64,000 bases of DNA from Neurospora crassa OR74A (lineage: Eukaryota; Ascomycota; Sordariomycetes; Sordariales; Sordariaceae): positions 1,054,001 through 1,118,000 of the forward strand of contig NC_026507.1 of the NCBI RefSeq assembly GCF_000182925.2. The letters are read 5' to 3'. Below are positions 22,260-35,500 of the stretch, piece after piece. Below the pieces are notes generated by a model. It had not been told where the DNA came from. It made no database searches and saw only the letters and a program-made list of their open reading frames with translations. Both the position numbers and the translations under genes were made by a program. The first letter of the stretch is position 1. Every line of letters starts with the position of its first letter.

Positions 22260-23640
22260 CCTCCATACAATTAATAACCTAATACTTCTCGGCCTTCTAA
22301 ATAGTTATAAGAATATTCTAAATATTTTTATATTCAATGCCGAATAGATTAATACCCTTACTATAGACCTTTTTAATATTCTAACTATATAAATTTATTA
22401 GTATCCAATATAAATATTATTTATATTATTAATACTAACCTCTTTCTCGTCGGCCTTAATATATTTATAATAAAGGAAAATTTGCTAGGCAATAATATCC
22501 TTCATTTCCTTATTGCAAACGCGTACTATTTCCATCGCTTCTTAAATAGTACTATCGGACATATCGGAATCAAAATCCTCCTTCTTCAGCAATTTCGACT
22601 AATATTTCTAAGGCTACTACCGGGCGGTAGGCTCCGCTAGGGCCGACTTACGCTTGTTCTATGACGATGTATATGTTAGTTGGAATTAAACCCTTGAAAA
22701 AAAAAAAAAAAAAAAATAAAAAAAAAAAAAAAGAAAAAAGAAACTTACCTAAGTATAAATATAACGAACCAAATTATTAATATACTCCTCCTCCTCCTTA
22801 TCCCCCTCATCCTCCTCTTCCCCTAACCTCTTAAATTCCCTCCTTTTCTCCGCCTTCTTCTTCTCCCTCTACTCCTCCAACTCCTCTAACTCTAACTCCT
22901 CCTTCTCCTTCTTATTATCCTTTATTATTATTATTATTTTCTTTTTCTTTTTCTTTTCGGCGGTAGCAGCGGCGGCGGCAGTAGCGGTAGTAGAAGTGGG
23001 GATAGGGGTAAATAAAGAGAAAGTAGAAGAAGTAGAAGTCTTTTTAACTTTAATAATATATTTTTTACTTCTAATAGGAGGGAATTAATTATCGTTATTA
23101 TCGTCGTCTTTATTATTATTATCAATCTCAAGGACCGTTTTAATTTTTATAGCCTTATATTTAGTAAAAGGAGCGAATTACTCCGCCTCAACCTTAATAT
23201 AATTATTACTAGCCTAATTAATATATTCTTCAACTTCTTTAATATCCTCCTCAATTATTACTAATACCGCCTCATTCCGGGCGACCTGCAACGCCTATTC
23301 CTTCCTACCTATTTTTATTATCTCCTTACTCAAAAATTTTTTAGTACTTGTAACCCGGTTTCTAATTTTAATTAACCCTTCCCTCGTCTTTACTATATGT
23401 ACTTAAATATACTAGAAACGTATTAGAAAGCGTATAACGTTAGTAGTATTAAGGTTGGTAGAAGGGGGCGTTAAGTTAGTAGTAGGGATAATTTTTTATT
23501 TAGGGACGGGGTTAGGGACTAGGATGGAAATAGAAATAGGGGGAGCGGAAGCGGGTATAATGAGGATATTGTCATTGGGGAAAAAAAGCGGGGAAGAGGA
23601 TACGGTTTTAGACTTGGATATAATTTATATAAATAATAAA
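22260..23640 (-). pseudogene. spliced, Lys/Glu-rich coding relic with RIP-type stops
   Basis: The minus strand gives one coherent frame from about 23640 to 22749, with stops that are TAG/TAA. It passes a Pro/Ser/Ile-rich start, a basic helical segment (KTREGLIKIRNRVTSTKKFL), a Thr/Ala-rich linker and a strongly acidic/basic segment (KRREFKRLGEEEDEGDKEEE). It then meets a GTAAGT donor at 22748. The frame resumes at 22658 after a CATAG acceptor (90-bp intron), reads KLLKKEDFDSDMSDSTI and EAMEIVRVCNKEMKDIIA, and meets a second intron (GTTAGT donor at 22439, TACTAAT branch, end near 22381). It continues as NIKKVYSKGINLFGIEYKNI. Introns in phase within a RIP-degraded frame argue for a genuine former gene. 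I do not recognise the family. Confidence 0.5.
22698..22738. repeat. poly-A tract
   Basis: Long runs of A interrupted by single T and G. On the minus strand this is a T-rich tract inside the first putative intron of the spliced relic. Confidence 0.8.
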
Positions 23641-25040
23641 TTATTAAATTCATAATTTAACTAAATATACCGATTACCTCTATATATTAAATTAAGACCG
23701 ATTGATAAATATTTACAGGTACTACCGAAAATAGTAAAACGGAACGGTAGGCTTAATTAAGTACTTTATAATAATAGTAGAGTTCTATCCCAGTAATTAA
23801 TTAATATATTACTATAAAGCTTAGAATAAGATATACCGCTTGAAATATATAATAATAAATTAAAGTAAGCGAAGTAGCGAATAAAATAATAAATAACGAA
23901 TAATAAATAGTAAAATAGCGAAATAATAAGTAAGATAGCGAAATAGTAAGATAATAGGCAGTAAAATAGTAAAACGATAAAAGCTTTAGTTACTACGAAA
24001 CTATAGAATAAGAGGTTAAAACCGAAAGATAATTGCCGAACGCGGTCTATTTTATTTAAATCAATATTAATAATTATCTCCAATCGGTCGCTACTACTAC
24101 TACTTAATTAAATAATATTATTACAGTAGAATAATTTATAAGTTGGAAATCGCCTCCTACTCGCTTAGTACTACAATACTATAAGTCTATTAAACCGATA
24201 ATCCTAGTATAACTCGTACCTAATATATTAATACCCGTTAAATCGATATACGGGTAACGATTTGATTAATTTGTAGATGTACTAATATATAAAAGGTTTA
24301 TTTGCGTTAATAGTTTATTTAATCGAGGACGGTTTATTTTGGATATAATAGTTTGTAAATTCGATAGTAGAATGTATTAATAGATTAATTTAAATAAATT
24401 TAATATTAATTATTTAATTAATTAATAAATATATTAATTAACGACTTCTTTAATAGATTAATAATCTTTCAATTTAATATGCAAGTATTAATCCGATATC
24501 AACTATACTCTCGATAAACTATTAACTATACCAACTACTATTATTAAATTAACTATTACTTACCTATCTAATATATTAATTATATAATAAGAAATTAAGT
24601 AATATAAAACAATTAGTAATTATAATAACTATACTTAAATAGTCCTACGATAGTTATTATATTTATTAATAATAAATTATAACGAGTTAACTGTAGGACG
24701 GTATTTAATATAACTATTTTATCTTCTTATTAGGAAAATAAACAAATAGTTAATTAAAACTTAATTGTATATAAAGAGTTAATATATAATCAATAAAGTA
24801 AATATACAACTTAATTAACTATTATGCGACTTACTAATTAAATTAATTAATTATATATTAACGGTGCATTACCCGTTATATTTATTATAATTGTTTATAT
24901 ACGGTTAATCGCATCAACGGTTAGAATAAAGTAAACTAAAATAAGATAAACTATTGACTGACGGTTTTTAATACATGCGGACAAAAATTTTAGAACTTAA
25001 CGCACAGACGGTTTAAAATGTTAGACCTCCAATGCACAGT
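23641..25040. other. AT-rich degenerate sequence to the block boundary
   Basis: RIP-type sequence. A 105-codon minus-strand open stretch near 23.77-24.08 kb is made of low-complexity Leu/Tyr/Ile codons and is not a credible gene. Composition changes to ordinary fungal DNA between about 24,950 and 25,060. Confidence 0.5.
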
Positions 25041-28000
25041 CAATTTGATGTTGACGGTCTATGTAAGGTTTACCTCACCCCCCCTAGTTCGGCTAAGTAT
25101 GAACCTCTTCTTTCGGGGGCATTTTGATGTGCCCCGTTAACAGAAAGGTATGCCATCGGATGTTGCACCTCAAGTCCAACCAGCAACCGCGAATATCTGA
25201 TTCGGATCGATGGGCACTCTATTACCCGACATAATGAAGAGTTATGTCGGGTACTTAGTATTACTGTGTCATATTCGCAATGTTCTTTTTTGTGCTCGCG
25301 TCCCGTGGTACCTGGTACCTGGAACACGAGACAATGCAACTCGAAGCTTGAAGACATCTTCAGTCGCAGACAACAGCTTGTGAAATATGCCTCTTGGTAG
25401 TTCCTGCCTCATATACCTGCTTCCTCGGCTCTTGAAACGACGGACTGGAAAAAAACAAAACTATTCCCACCCTTACCCGATGACACTGGGAAAGAACTCG
25501 AGCAACTAACATTCGTCGCACTTGCTTTCAAGTAGAGCAAGGTTACTGTGTAAAGACAAAGGGATTTGAAGCTTAGCGTTGATGCTGTGTAGGCCGTCCC
25601 ATATCCGCATCACTCAGACGCCAATCTAGCGCTCAAATTCATCTCTCTCAGTGCCTTCCAGAGTCGATTTGGGGTATTAAATGTTGTCAATTGTTGTTGT
25701 TGTTGTTGTTGTTGTTGTTCGTCCACGTCGTCATCGTCAGTTTGATCGTCCTGGCCGTCAAGGTACCTACAGGTACATACCTTCCATTCCTTCTGCATTA
25801 TCGTCTATATTGGGCCCGTGCATAAAGCGTCTCTGACCAATCACTGCCGTTGTTTGAGCCTGCGGTCCCCGCAAAAAGCTATGCCTTCGTCTTATCGCGC
25901 TGGTCTTGGCAAATGCAAAGGGTGCCGACATTTTGTGACTGGGCTGATTTGCGGCGCACAAGTCTAATCCGCTCAACGTCCATCCAACGTCATGTCGTCA
26001 GCTCGAGCCTTCAATTTTGGCTGATTTCCGGCTTCATCTGCCATAATTTCCCTTCAATAGCCTTGCGATATATACTACTTGACTTCTGTACCTCCCGCTT
26101 TGCTTCCTTACTGCTATCATGGCCCCAGTGAGCGTGTCATGTCCGATTTGGTGCGCGCGTTTGCCGTTCACACCAACACCGTACCAACACCAACGCCCAA
26201 GCCCACGCCCGTGATCCCTTTGACTGTCTGACCATTCGAACGACGACAGGCAATGGGATAAGACCGTCTGCAAGACATCACAGTTTCAGCAGAAAAGAGA
26301 TGAACGTGCCAAGCTTCCCTCCTCGAGGTGATATTGAAGGGCTGAACTACCACACCTGTCTGAGTCTACTATCCCAAGTCACACTCACACTCACACTCGT
26401 CCACTTCGAGAGCTACCTCCGACCAACAGCTTGTTCACCAGGTTCCACTCCCTTCAAGTACAACTGGGATCTCAAGCACACCCTATCCAGATGCTCAGCT
26501 CTGCCCCTCCGAGATAACATGGCAAGTCGCCCCCATGGGACGGCCTGGTTTGTCCCCCTTTCCTCCTAGACGCGCATGATTGCTGACGTGACGCGTGCTA
26601 CTACGTGATTGATGCTCAGACCTACTTTTCTGGGACCAACAACGCCTTGTCCAAAGACCCCTGCATTCATCGGATGGGGCCCATCTGCTGCCAGCTACTG
26701 CATTTCATGTCAGCCGTCAACGCAGTTTACACTTTGGTGCTACCCACCCGGCATCTTGGGGTCCAACGTTTTCAGCTTCGAGCTTGTCCCGGGTCCTGGA
26801 ACGAAGATTGTAGCATCTTCATCCTTCCATAAGACAATGTGTTGCCACAGTGCTGCAACACCAACTACAGCCGTCGTCCACGCATTGTATGGTGTCCTTC
26901 GGGTACCACCCGGTTGTATCATCTCTCCCTTCTGGATGCACTGGACACGCTGACGCAACTGAGAGCATTACCCCATGGCAAGCGGGTGTTCTCCGGCTCT
27001 ACCCACCATGTGCGACTTCCACAAGAGGCCTCAAAGGACCGCACTCATTATGATGAGCGCGAGGCTCACATGTCGCCCAACCCTGCAGCCAACACTTGGG
27101 CGGCACCAATTCCTGGAACAGGTCCCGGAAGTAGTTCAAAGTACTTCCACTTGCCTTGCCGTTGTAACGCGTCATCGCGATGCTTCATGAGTCGACTTAC
27201 ACCAACATGATACAATGGTCTCCTGGTACGACGCGCTCTCCAGACAACCTTTGCCCCAGGATAGCTTGATCATGCTCGCAGGCAAGTTGTTTTCTCACAC
27301 CTGTATCCAAATTTGACTAACTTTCAAGGATTTCCCAGATGGACGCGTTCCGCTTCTTCTGGACAAAGCATGTGACAACCGCTGAAATGCAGTTGCTCAG
27401 CATACTGACAGCGGCTGTACCGTCCCGGCCGCCCTGCCCTCAAAGGACGGCCTCCCAATCTCCTTCAACGGGACGGGAAGGCCCGGAATGGCTGCCTCAG
27501 TTTCTAGAGCTACACGACGATCAGGCCGACTCAGCTTCGTGTCACCCTCTGTGCTCTCGGGGTTTTAGGTGGACAGGAAACCCCGCCTTAGCAGCTACCA
27601 GGCTTGCGGCAACATAGCACACTATTCGAGAGCCGTTGTGACGTCGCTGGCGGCTGAGAAGCTTCGGGGCTCAACTTGATACCGGCGCACCTTCGGAGGG
27701 TTCACCTGCCCTTTGTCCCATCTCGACCACCTTCCACAACTGCCCCGCCTTACGACCACCATCTCCATCGGATTCTTTCTGTGGCTGTACCAATATTTCA
27801 TTGGCCCTAGGCCTGTGAGGTGCTTCGTGATGCGCCTGACTTGCTTCTACACATGGTGGCGTTTCTTGTTAGCCGGAGCAGTGTCACCAAGATGATTTTC
27901 GTCACCTCCATCTAATGGCTGCAATTGGGTACCTTGGCTAATGCAAGATTGACAAGCGGGGCGCCTTTCCAGACTTGAACGACTGACTGTCGTCTCTCCT

Positions 28001-29585
28001 CTGGAGAAAGGCAATCGTACCACCTTGGACTGGCTCGCTTTGGCCAGCATTTCCTTGTGCCGATGCGATTACGTGCCGCGCCAGCGAGCGACAGGGATTG
28101 GCGCAATACCGGGTCAACCGAGCTGACTTCGAGGCAACACCACTCTCAAGTACCTAGAGATACTCTTTGAAGGACCCCTCAGCCCCTAGAGGACCACCAC
28201 CGGAGGCAGAGACAGCTGGCTGCCGGCCACCTGCCTTCCTTTTGGATCAATGATGGGCCCCAAGTCGACATCTTCTCGACTTTAATAATTCTGGTCAAAG
28301 GAACAACTAGGAAATGACCAGCGAGCCTCATCATTAGACTTAGATGGCGAAACCTCAATGGGTGTATATCTCCTCTACGTCAAGCACTTCTTCGAGGAGC
28401 ACATAGGCCCATGAGAAAACAAGCAAGATTCAAGTTGATGGTCTCGATAGCGGTTGCACCGGAAAATCCTGCGATAGAACGCGGATAAGTGTGGGCATGG
28501 CATTGACCGTGTTTCTTACTGTCATGAATGCACTCTGATGCTGGCAGAGCTCTTCGTTGCGCAGACATGACGAAGAATATTGAGTTTTCTTTCAGGAGGA
28601 GGATTAAGAAGAAGAATGTTCAGAAATGGCAGTCGGCCCCGAAACACCACCCGAGGGACAACAAGTGTAGCAACTAGGCGCTTCCCCGTTCCTCAGTCGA
28701 GTGGATGCGGTTGCAATGTTGAACTGTGCGGCAATGCGGCAACCTTTGGAATACCGTTATGGCTGGAAACTGAAGGAAGGAAGTCGCATGCTCCGAGTGA
28801 ATGACGGTGGGTCAATGGAGTTGCCGCTCTCCTTAACCCAGGCGGAGCCTCAATTGTTGGAAGTCACTTCACGTCACCTCCCGCAAACGGCGGCACGTTG
28901 TTGATTCCCGGTGGAGTGGATTTCACCACCGGGCAACAACCGCCAACAACTAACCGACGCGACTTGCCATCGCCCACCGCCGTTCTGCAACGGGTAGGGA
29001 ACCTGGCAACGAACGGGCGGCGCTTGTCCTTTGGCCGCGACAGCTGACGAACCTTCTTCCTCGGGTCGCCAGTGGAAGTGAATTGTATCTTTGCGGCTCT
29101 GGGATCCAGTTCTGGCCCGCAGGTTTGGCACCCACCATCGAAACCGACCTTCACTACCGCCGTGGTCACCGCCTTCCTTCTGCCCACTCGCCCTTCACTC
29201 AATGCCCGGCGAAAACGATTTCTACTAGTACCCCTCCAGTCGTGCCTGGACTTCGCTCTCTCCCAACCCGACTTCCACCCTCTTCTTCTTCGTACAAATA
29301 CCACACAAAAACAACCCACCCTTCCTTTCGAAACAACTTCTCCTCTGTCACTGAGCAGAGCATTTCGGCATTGGCTTTCTCCGTCTTCTTGCTTACAGCA
29401 TTTTCTCTCGGTACCACGTACATACCTGCGCCTTCTCTGCGAGAACGACGACTCACGACTCACGACCTGAGGAACGACTTTCTTTTCTGTTCTCTTGCAT
29501 TTCGGCGTTCGGTCCAGTACTAGATATCTAATTTCTCTCGCCCTACCAATACTCCTAGAACTACAAGAACCTCACAACAATCATA
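25041..29585. other. gene-poor ordinary-composition interval upstream of the PKS
   Basis: This 4.5-kb interval of ordinary base composition contains only short, overlapping open stretches on both strands. None shows a domain, signal peptide or consistent intron structure that I recognise. It includes a (TTG) run of about 10 units at 25691-25719. The last few hundred bases (about 29,170-29,520) are pyrimidine-rich on the plus strand, as is common just upstream of highly expressed or inducible fungal genes, and probably belong to the PKS promoter and leader. It may hide a decayed gene, but nothing can be supported. Confidence 0.5.
25691..25719. repeat. (TTG)n microsatellite
   Basis: About ten TTG units in the gene-poor interval upstream of the PKS. 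Confidence 0.9.
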
Positions 29586-32500
29586 ATGTCTTACAAGATT
29601 CCGCTGTCTGAGCCCATCGCCATTGTGGGCAGCAGCTGCCGCTTTACGGGCGAAGCCACATCCCCCGCCAAGCTGTGGGAGCTTCTGAAGGACCCCAAGG
29701 ATCTTACGCGCGAAGTCCCCAAGGATCGGTTTAACGTCGAGGGCTTCTATCACCCCGATGGTGAGTATCACGGCACTACCAATTCGGCCAAGGCCTACTT
29801 CCTCGAGCAAGACCATCGCCTCTTCGATGCCAGCTTCTTCAACATCACCCCGAAGGAGGCTGAGGCCATTGATCCCCAACAGCGTATGCTGCTGGAGGTA
29901 GTGTACGAGGCTCTCGAGTCCGCCGGTTACACCCTCCAAGATTACTCCGGCAAGAAGGTTGCCGTCTTCGCTGGTGTCATGACAGCCGATTACGACACCC
30001 TTTCTCAGCGCGACGATCTGTCTGTCAGCCAGTACTACGCCACTGGCAATGCTCGCTCCATCATTTCGAACCGCGTGTCGTACTTCTTCAACTTCCATGG
30101 TCCTTCTATGACCATCGACACAGCCTGCTCTTCCAGTCTGGTCGCCCTTCACCAAGCCGTTCTCTCTCTTCGCTCGGGTGAGGCTGAGATGGCATGCGTT
30201 TCAGGTGTCAACTTGATTCTCACCCCCGAGCAGTTCGTCGTCGAGTCGAGCCTGCACATGCTTAGTCCCACTGGCCGCTGCCACATGTGGGACGATCGCG
30301 CCGACGGTTATGCACGTGGCGAGGGTGTCGCCGCGATCTTCATCAAGCCTCTTAGCAAGGCTTTGGCCGACGGTGATCGTATTGAGGCCATCATCCGCGA
30401 GACCGGTGTCAACTCTGACGGCCGCAGCAAGGGCATCACCATGCCCAACTGGGAGGCACAGTCCGCCCTGATCCAAGACACCTATCGTCGCTCTGGCTTG
30501 AACGCCAGAGACCCCATTGATCGTTGCCAATTCTTCGAGGCTCATGGTACCGGCACTGCTGCTGGTGGTAAGTTTTCTTCCCTTCATCTCTCAACTCGAT
30601 CAAATCAGCTCATAATTTTCCGCAGATCCCAATGAGGCTAGAGCGATTGAGGATGCCTTTTTCGGCCGTAACGTCAGCACTTCGAGCCAAGACACGGCCG
30701 AAGTGTCAAAGCTACTTGTGGGCTCTGTCAAGACTGTCATCGGTCACACCGAAGGTGCCGCCGGATTGGCCGGTCTCTTCAAGGTGGTTCATGCCATGAT
30801 CAACGGCACTGTGCCTCCTAATTTGCACTTCAACAGACTTCAGCCAGCTGTCGCCAAGTATTACTCGCACCTTCATGTGCCCACCAAGGCCCTTGCCTGG
30901 CCTTCTGTCGCGGCTGGACAGCCCAGACGTGCCACTGTTAATTCCTTCGGATTCGGAGGAACCAACTCGACTGCAATTTGCGTAAGTTTCACGAACCTTT
31001 GGTTGTCTTGCTGCCTGATCTGATTCTAAGGGTTGTGTAGGAAATGTACGTTCCGGAGATTCATGACCCGGTCGCCAAGATCTTTGCTCCGACCCTCATT
31101 GTGCCCAAGCTCATCAATTCGGGCTCTCTTTCGGCTGATGGCCAGACTCGTCTGCCCCTGGTCCTTTCCGCCAGCTCGCCCAGGTCTATGGGCGCTGTTG
31201 CCAAGTGCTATCGCGATTACCTCGCGCAGGTGTCGTTGCCTCTTGAGGAGGCTGCGTGGTATGCTTACAAGAACCGCACCGCATTTCCTTACCGCACTGC
31301 CGTTAGCGGATCTTCACTGTCGGACATTATGAAGGGTCTCGACACCTTGATTGCAAAGGCCGAGGCTGGCAAAGCAGCTACAATCAGTGTCCGCGCTCGC
31401 CCCGAGACCGATGTTCCCAAGATCCTGGGTATCTTTACCGGCCAAGGTGCTCAGTGGGCCACCATGTCCCGTGGTTTACTGCAGAGCAACAATGTTTATG
31501 CTCAGTCCATTCGCAACCTCGACCAGGTCCTTCAGGCCTGTCCTCATCCGCCCTCGTGGTTCCTTGAACAGGAGATCATGGCCGACGCAAGTCTCTCTAG
31601 AGTTGGGAAGGCGGCCATCTCCCAGCCTCTCTGCACCGCGGTCCAGATCGCCCTCATCGATCTTCTCGCTCACTTGGGCATTACTTTCCACACCGTTGTC
31701 GGTCATTCATCCGGCGAAATTGCTGCGGCTTACGCGGCGGGCAAACTTTCTGCTCGCGATTCGATTCTCATCTCGTATTATCGCGGAAAATACGCCCACC
31801 TCGCCAGCGGTGCCCAGGGCAGTCTGGGTGGCATGATGGCTGCAGGTTTGACGAAGGCAGAAGCCGAAGAGCTTTGCGCCCTGCCTCAGTTTGGCAACCG
31901 CGTTTGCGTTGCTGCCAGCAACGGACCCAGCAGTGTCACCTTGTCAGGCGACCTTGACATTGTGCAAAAGGTCCATGATCACCTTGTTGACGAGAAGAAG
32001 TTTGCGAGGATGCTGCAGGTCGACACAGCCTATCACTCGCCTCACATGGTGCGCCCTGCTAATGAGTACATTGAGGCCCTCAAGGCTTGCAACATTGCTC
32101 CATTGCAGGATGGCAACGGCACCACCTGGGTGTCCAGCGTCTACGGTCATGGTGAACCCACGTCTGAAGAGCTCGCGTCCTCCTACTGGCGCGACAACAT
32201 GGTCAATGCAGTCCTTTTCTTTGAGGCTGTCAGCACTGCTCTGGAAGGACAAGGTCCCTTTGACTGTGCCATCGAGGTTGGACCTCACGCGGCCCTGCGC
32301 GGCCCCGTCATTCAGACCATGAAGGCCAAGTCGGGAGAGGCCATTATCTACTCTGGTCTTCTCGACAGAAAGCTCGACGATCGCATTGCTTTTGCGGACT
32401 TCTTGGGCTGGATGTGGTCTAACTTCGGCTCATCGTCATCATTGATTGAGAGGTTTGTTCAGAGCTCAGTCAATCCTGAATTGGCTCACCTTCGTTTCCA

Positions 32501-35500
32501 GCAGGGTCCCAATTACCCTTGGGACCACTCGCATACCTACTACCGCGAGTCACGCATTTCTCGTCAGTATCACTTCAGGACCCACAAACCTCATGAGCTT
32601 CTCGGTATTCGTACCAGGGATGACAACGAGCATGAGCTCAGATGGCGCAACATCATGAAGTACGCCAAGCTTCCATGGGCCCAGGGCCACAAGTTCCAAG
32701 GACAGGCGCTGCTTCCGGCTTCAGCATACTGTATCATGGTGTTGGATGCTGCACGCGTCCTTTCGGGTAACCGCGCCGCTTCTGTTGTCGAGCTGCGCGA
32801 CTTGAAGTTTATGGCTGGCATCACGCTGGAGCCTGAGTCTCCCGGTGTTGAGACCCTCTTCTCTTTGGTGGTGTCCAACTCGCCCAAGAACGCCTCCACT
32901 ATTGAGGCCTTATTCACGCTGACCTCGGCGCCTGCTGATGGCACCATTGACATGAAGCTGAATTTCAGTGGACAGCTTCATATTGTCCTCGGAGAGAAGT
33001 CTCCCAACGCACTTAGCCGTCGTCCCGCGCAGCGCGCTGAGACCCTCACCGCCCAACCCGAGGCGTTCTACAAGATGATGGCAGGCACAGGTCTGGATTA
33101 TAACGGACCTTTCAAGGGATTGACGGCCATTGAGCGTCGCTACCAGTTTTCCTCTGGCACTGTGAAGAGGTTCCATGCAGATGACCAGACTGGCTTGGAC
33201 ATCAGCCCTGCCACGCTGGACAGCTGCTTGCAGACTGCGTTCCTCACTGTTTCTTCCCCTGGTGACGGGTAAGTTTTCTCTTCTCTTTGTTAATCATTTA
33301 CCGTTTTACTAACCGCTTTCATAGGTCCCTGTGGACTTCGTTCCTTCCCAAGGTGATGAGTCGTGTCAAGTTCAACCTTGCTACCTGTCGCAGCGGTGGG
33401 CGCGATGATAACCTTGTTGTTGATGCCTATCTTACTAAAGGCACTCCTTTCTCCAAAACGGCTGCAGCCTCTTTCACAGCTGAGATCAACATCTTCAACC
33501 CCGAGGGCAACCTGGAGATTCAAATTGAGGGACTGACCGTTGGCTCCTTCACATCGACTCGCCCTGAAAATGACAAGGAGCTTTATCTCACTACCGTCTA
33601 CGAACTCGACCCTGAGGATGAGATCGTTGCTTCTCCAGCGGAGGCCCTCAATGGCGTGAGTCCCATGCTCTTCGAGAGCTGTGCCAGAGTTGCCTCGTTT
33701 TACGTCGAGCGTGCCGCGCTTAAACGCCTCAAGGAAACGCCCAGGGATCTGCTTGAGCCAGCGGGTTACCAGACCGAGACTCGCTTGGTGTCCAACTCCT
33801 GGCCCAACGAGACCGAGCAGAGTCTGGAGAAGTTCATCCGTTCTTCGCCCTATTTCATGACTCTCGATTTCGTTCGCCACCTGGGAGAGAATCTCCCTGA
33901 CGTCCTTCCGGGCATGCTCCCTACCTTGGTTCAAGAGGCACAGCAGCTCGCCTATTTCCAGAAGCAGGTCGGCCGTGTTGTTCGCCAGATCGTTCACAAG
34001 TACCCTCGCATGAACATCCTTGGCCTGACTGATCCCGAATTGGGCTTGACCGAGCATCTCATGGCAGCACTCGATGGATCGTTCCTTAGCTACCGCATTG
34101 GTGGCAAGCCTGAGACAAACCTCAAGGAGCGTTCTCCTCTCGCCGAAGGGATTCGCAAGAAGATCATGATTGACGAGATTGACTTCGAGGGCGATGCTGA
34201 ATCTGTCGGAGGACCTTATGATCTTGTGGTTCTCAACACGTCCATCCTTGAGGACAAGAAGACTCATTCCGCGTTACAGCTTATCAGGGATTCGATGCGT
34301 CCTGGCGGCTTCCTTGTTGTCGTCCATGCATCTCGTACTCCACTCAAGGAGAGAATGCTTCGTTGCGCTGGCCGTACCTCGAGCAACGACGGAATCGCCA
34401 CACCTCCTGACTGGCCTGATCTCATCGAGGAATGCGGATTTGAGAACACAGCTAAGAACTCGGATATGTGGTTCCATCCTGGATTCACCCTCAGTGTAAG
34501 ACAGGCAATGTCACAGAGAAAGAAGCAGCTGCTGTGGCCTCTGCATCACGCCACCGGAACTCCTCTCGTGAAGCATCTTTTGATTGTGGGTGGTAAGAAG
34601 GTCTGGACGTCTTGCATTTCCTCTGGTGTCTTCCAGGAACTTGCCTCTTTCTGTGGAAAGATCACCGCTGTTGACTCCCTGGAGGATATCCACAATGATG
34701 AATTGCTCTCATCTTGCACTGCAGCCATCATCCTTGGCGATATTGATCAGCCTATTCTTGCTGATATGACGGCCGAGCGAATGGACACCATTCGGTCCTT
34801 GCTGCGCCCCCAAATGCTCATTATGTGGGTTACTCATAATGCCAGGTTCGACAACCCCGATCATGCCGCATCGCTTGGCTTCACTCGAACGGTTACCGGT
34901 GAAGTCCCTGGCTTGCATATACAAGTGCTCGATCTCGACACCATTGACACCTGTCCGGCTGTTCGCGCCGTGTCGAAGACGTTCGCTCGTTTCATCGTTC
35001 ATTTCCTCGGCCCCAAGAATGAGGATGATGAGCCCCTGTGGGTTCGTGAGCACGAAGTGCACGTTGAGGGTGGCCGCTTGATCGTTCCTCGCGTTCTCCC
35101 GTGGAAAGAGGGTAATCAGCGTGTCAATGCGCCCCGCCGCGTGATGACCGACACAGTCAACACTCTGGAAGACGTTGTCGAGGTCCTCGCTTCAGCCTCT
35201 GGCCGGTACGAGACTCGGGTCGAGAAGAGCGAAGCCTATCCTTCGCATGTTGAATCGGCGATGCACGTGGACTACAGCACTGTCAAGGTGTTCAACATCG
35301 GTGCCATTTGCTCCGGTCATATCTGCATTGGCCGCAACAACGAGACTGGCAAGGCTCAAGTTGCCCTCTCTAAATCGAATAAGTCCTTTATTTCGACGGC
35401 CTCTACAATCTTCAGCACGCTCCCTGAAGGCACTGTCGGCGTCTGTGAGCCGCTCTACCTTAGCTTGCTCAGCCGGTATATTTACGCTCTCACTATCGTC

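Larger units (their letters stand above)
1..25040. other. RIP-degraded AT-rich repeat block
   Basis: The block is dominated by TpA, with CpA and TpG almost absent, and long stretches have every CAA/CAG/TGG-type codon turned into TAA/TAG. This is what repeat-induced point mutation leaves in ascomycete transposons. The block ends rather sharply near 24,950-25,060, where CA/TG-rich ordinary sequence begins. It contains five 100-N gaps and the relics listed separately. Apart from those I see no functional gene in it. It could be pericentromeric, subtelomeric or a dispersed heterochromatic island; the sequence alone does not decide. Confidence 0.9.

Noticed and set aside
22934-23131. Leu-rich minus-strand open stretch suggesting a membrane protein
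   Set aside because: It is an out-of-frame reading of the Lys/Glu/Thr-rich relic; the coherent frame is a different one.
28864-29463. 199-codon open stretch on the minus strand upstream of the PKS
   Set aside because: Arg/Gly-rich random-looking composition, no domain, lies over the pyrimidine-rich PKS promoter; it is the complement of CT-rich sequence.
33290-34267. 325-codon minus-strand open stretch
   Set aside because: Antisense to the PKS exon 4; open only because of the codon bias of the real gene.
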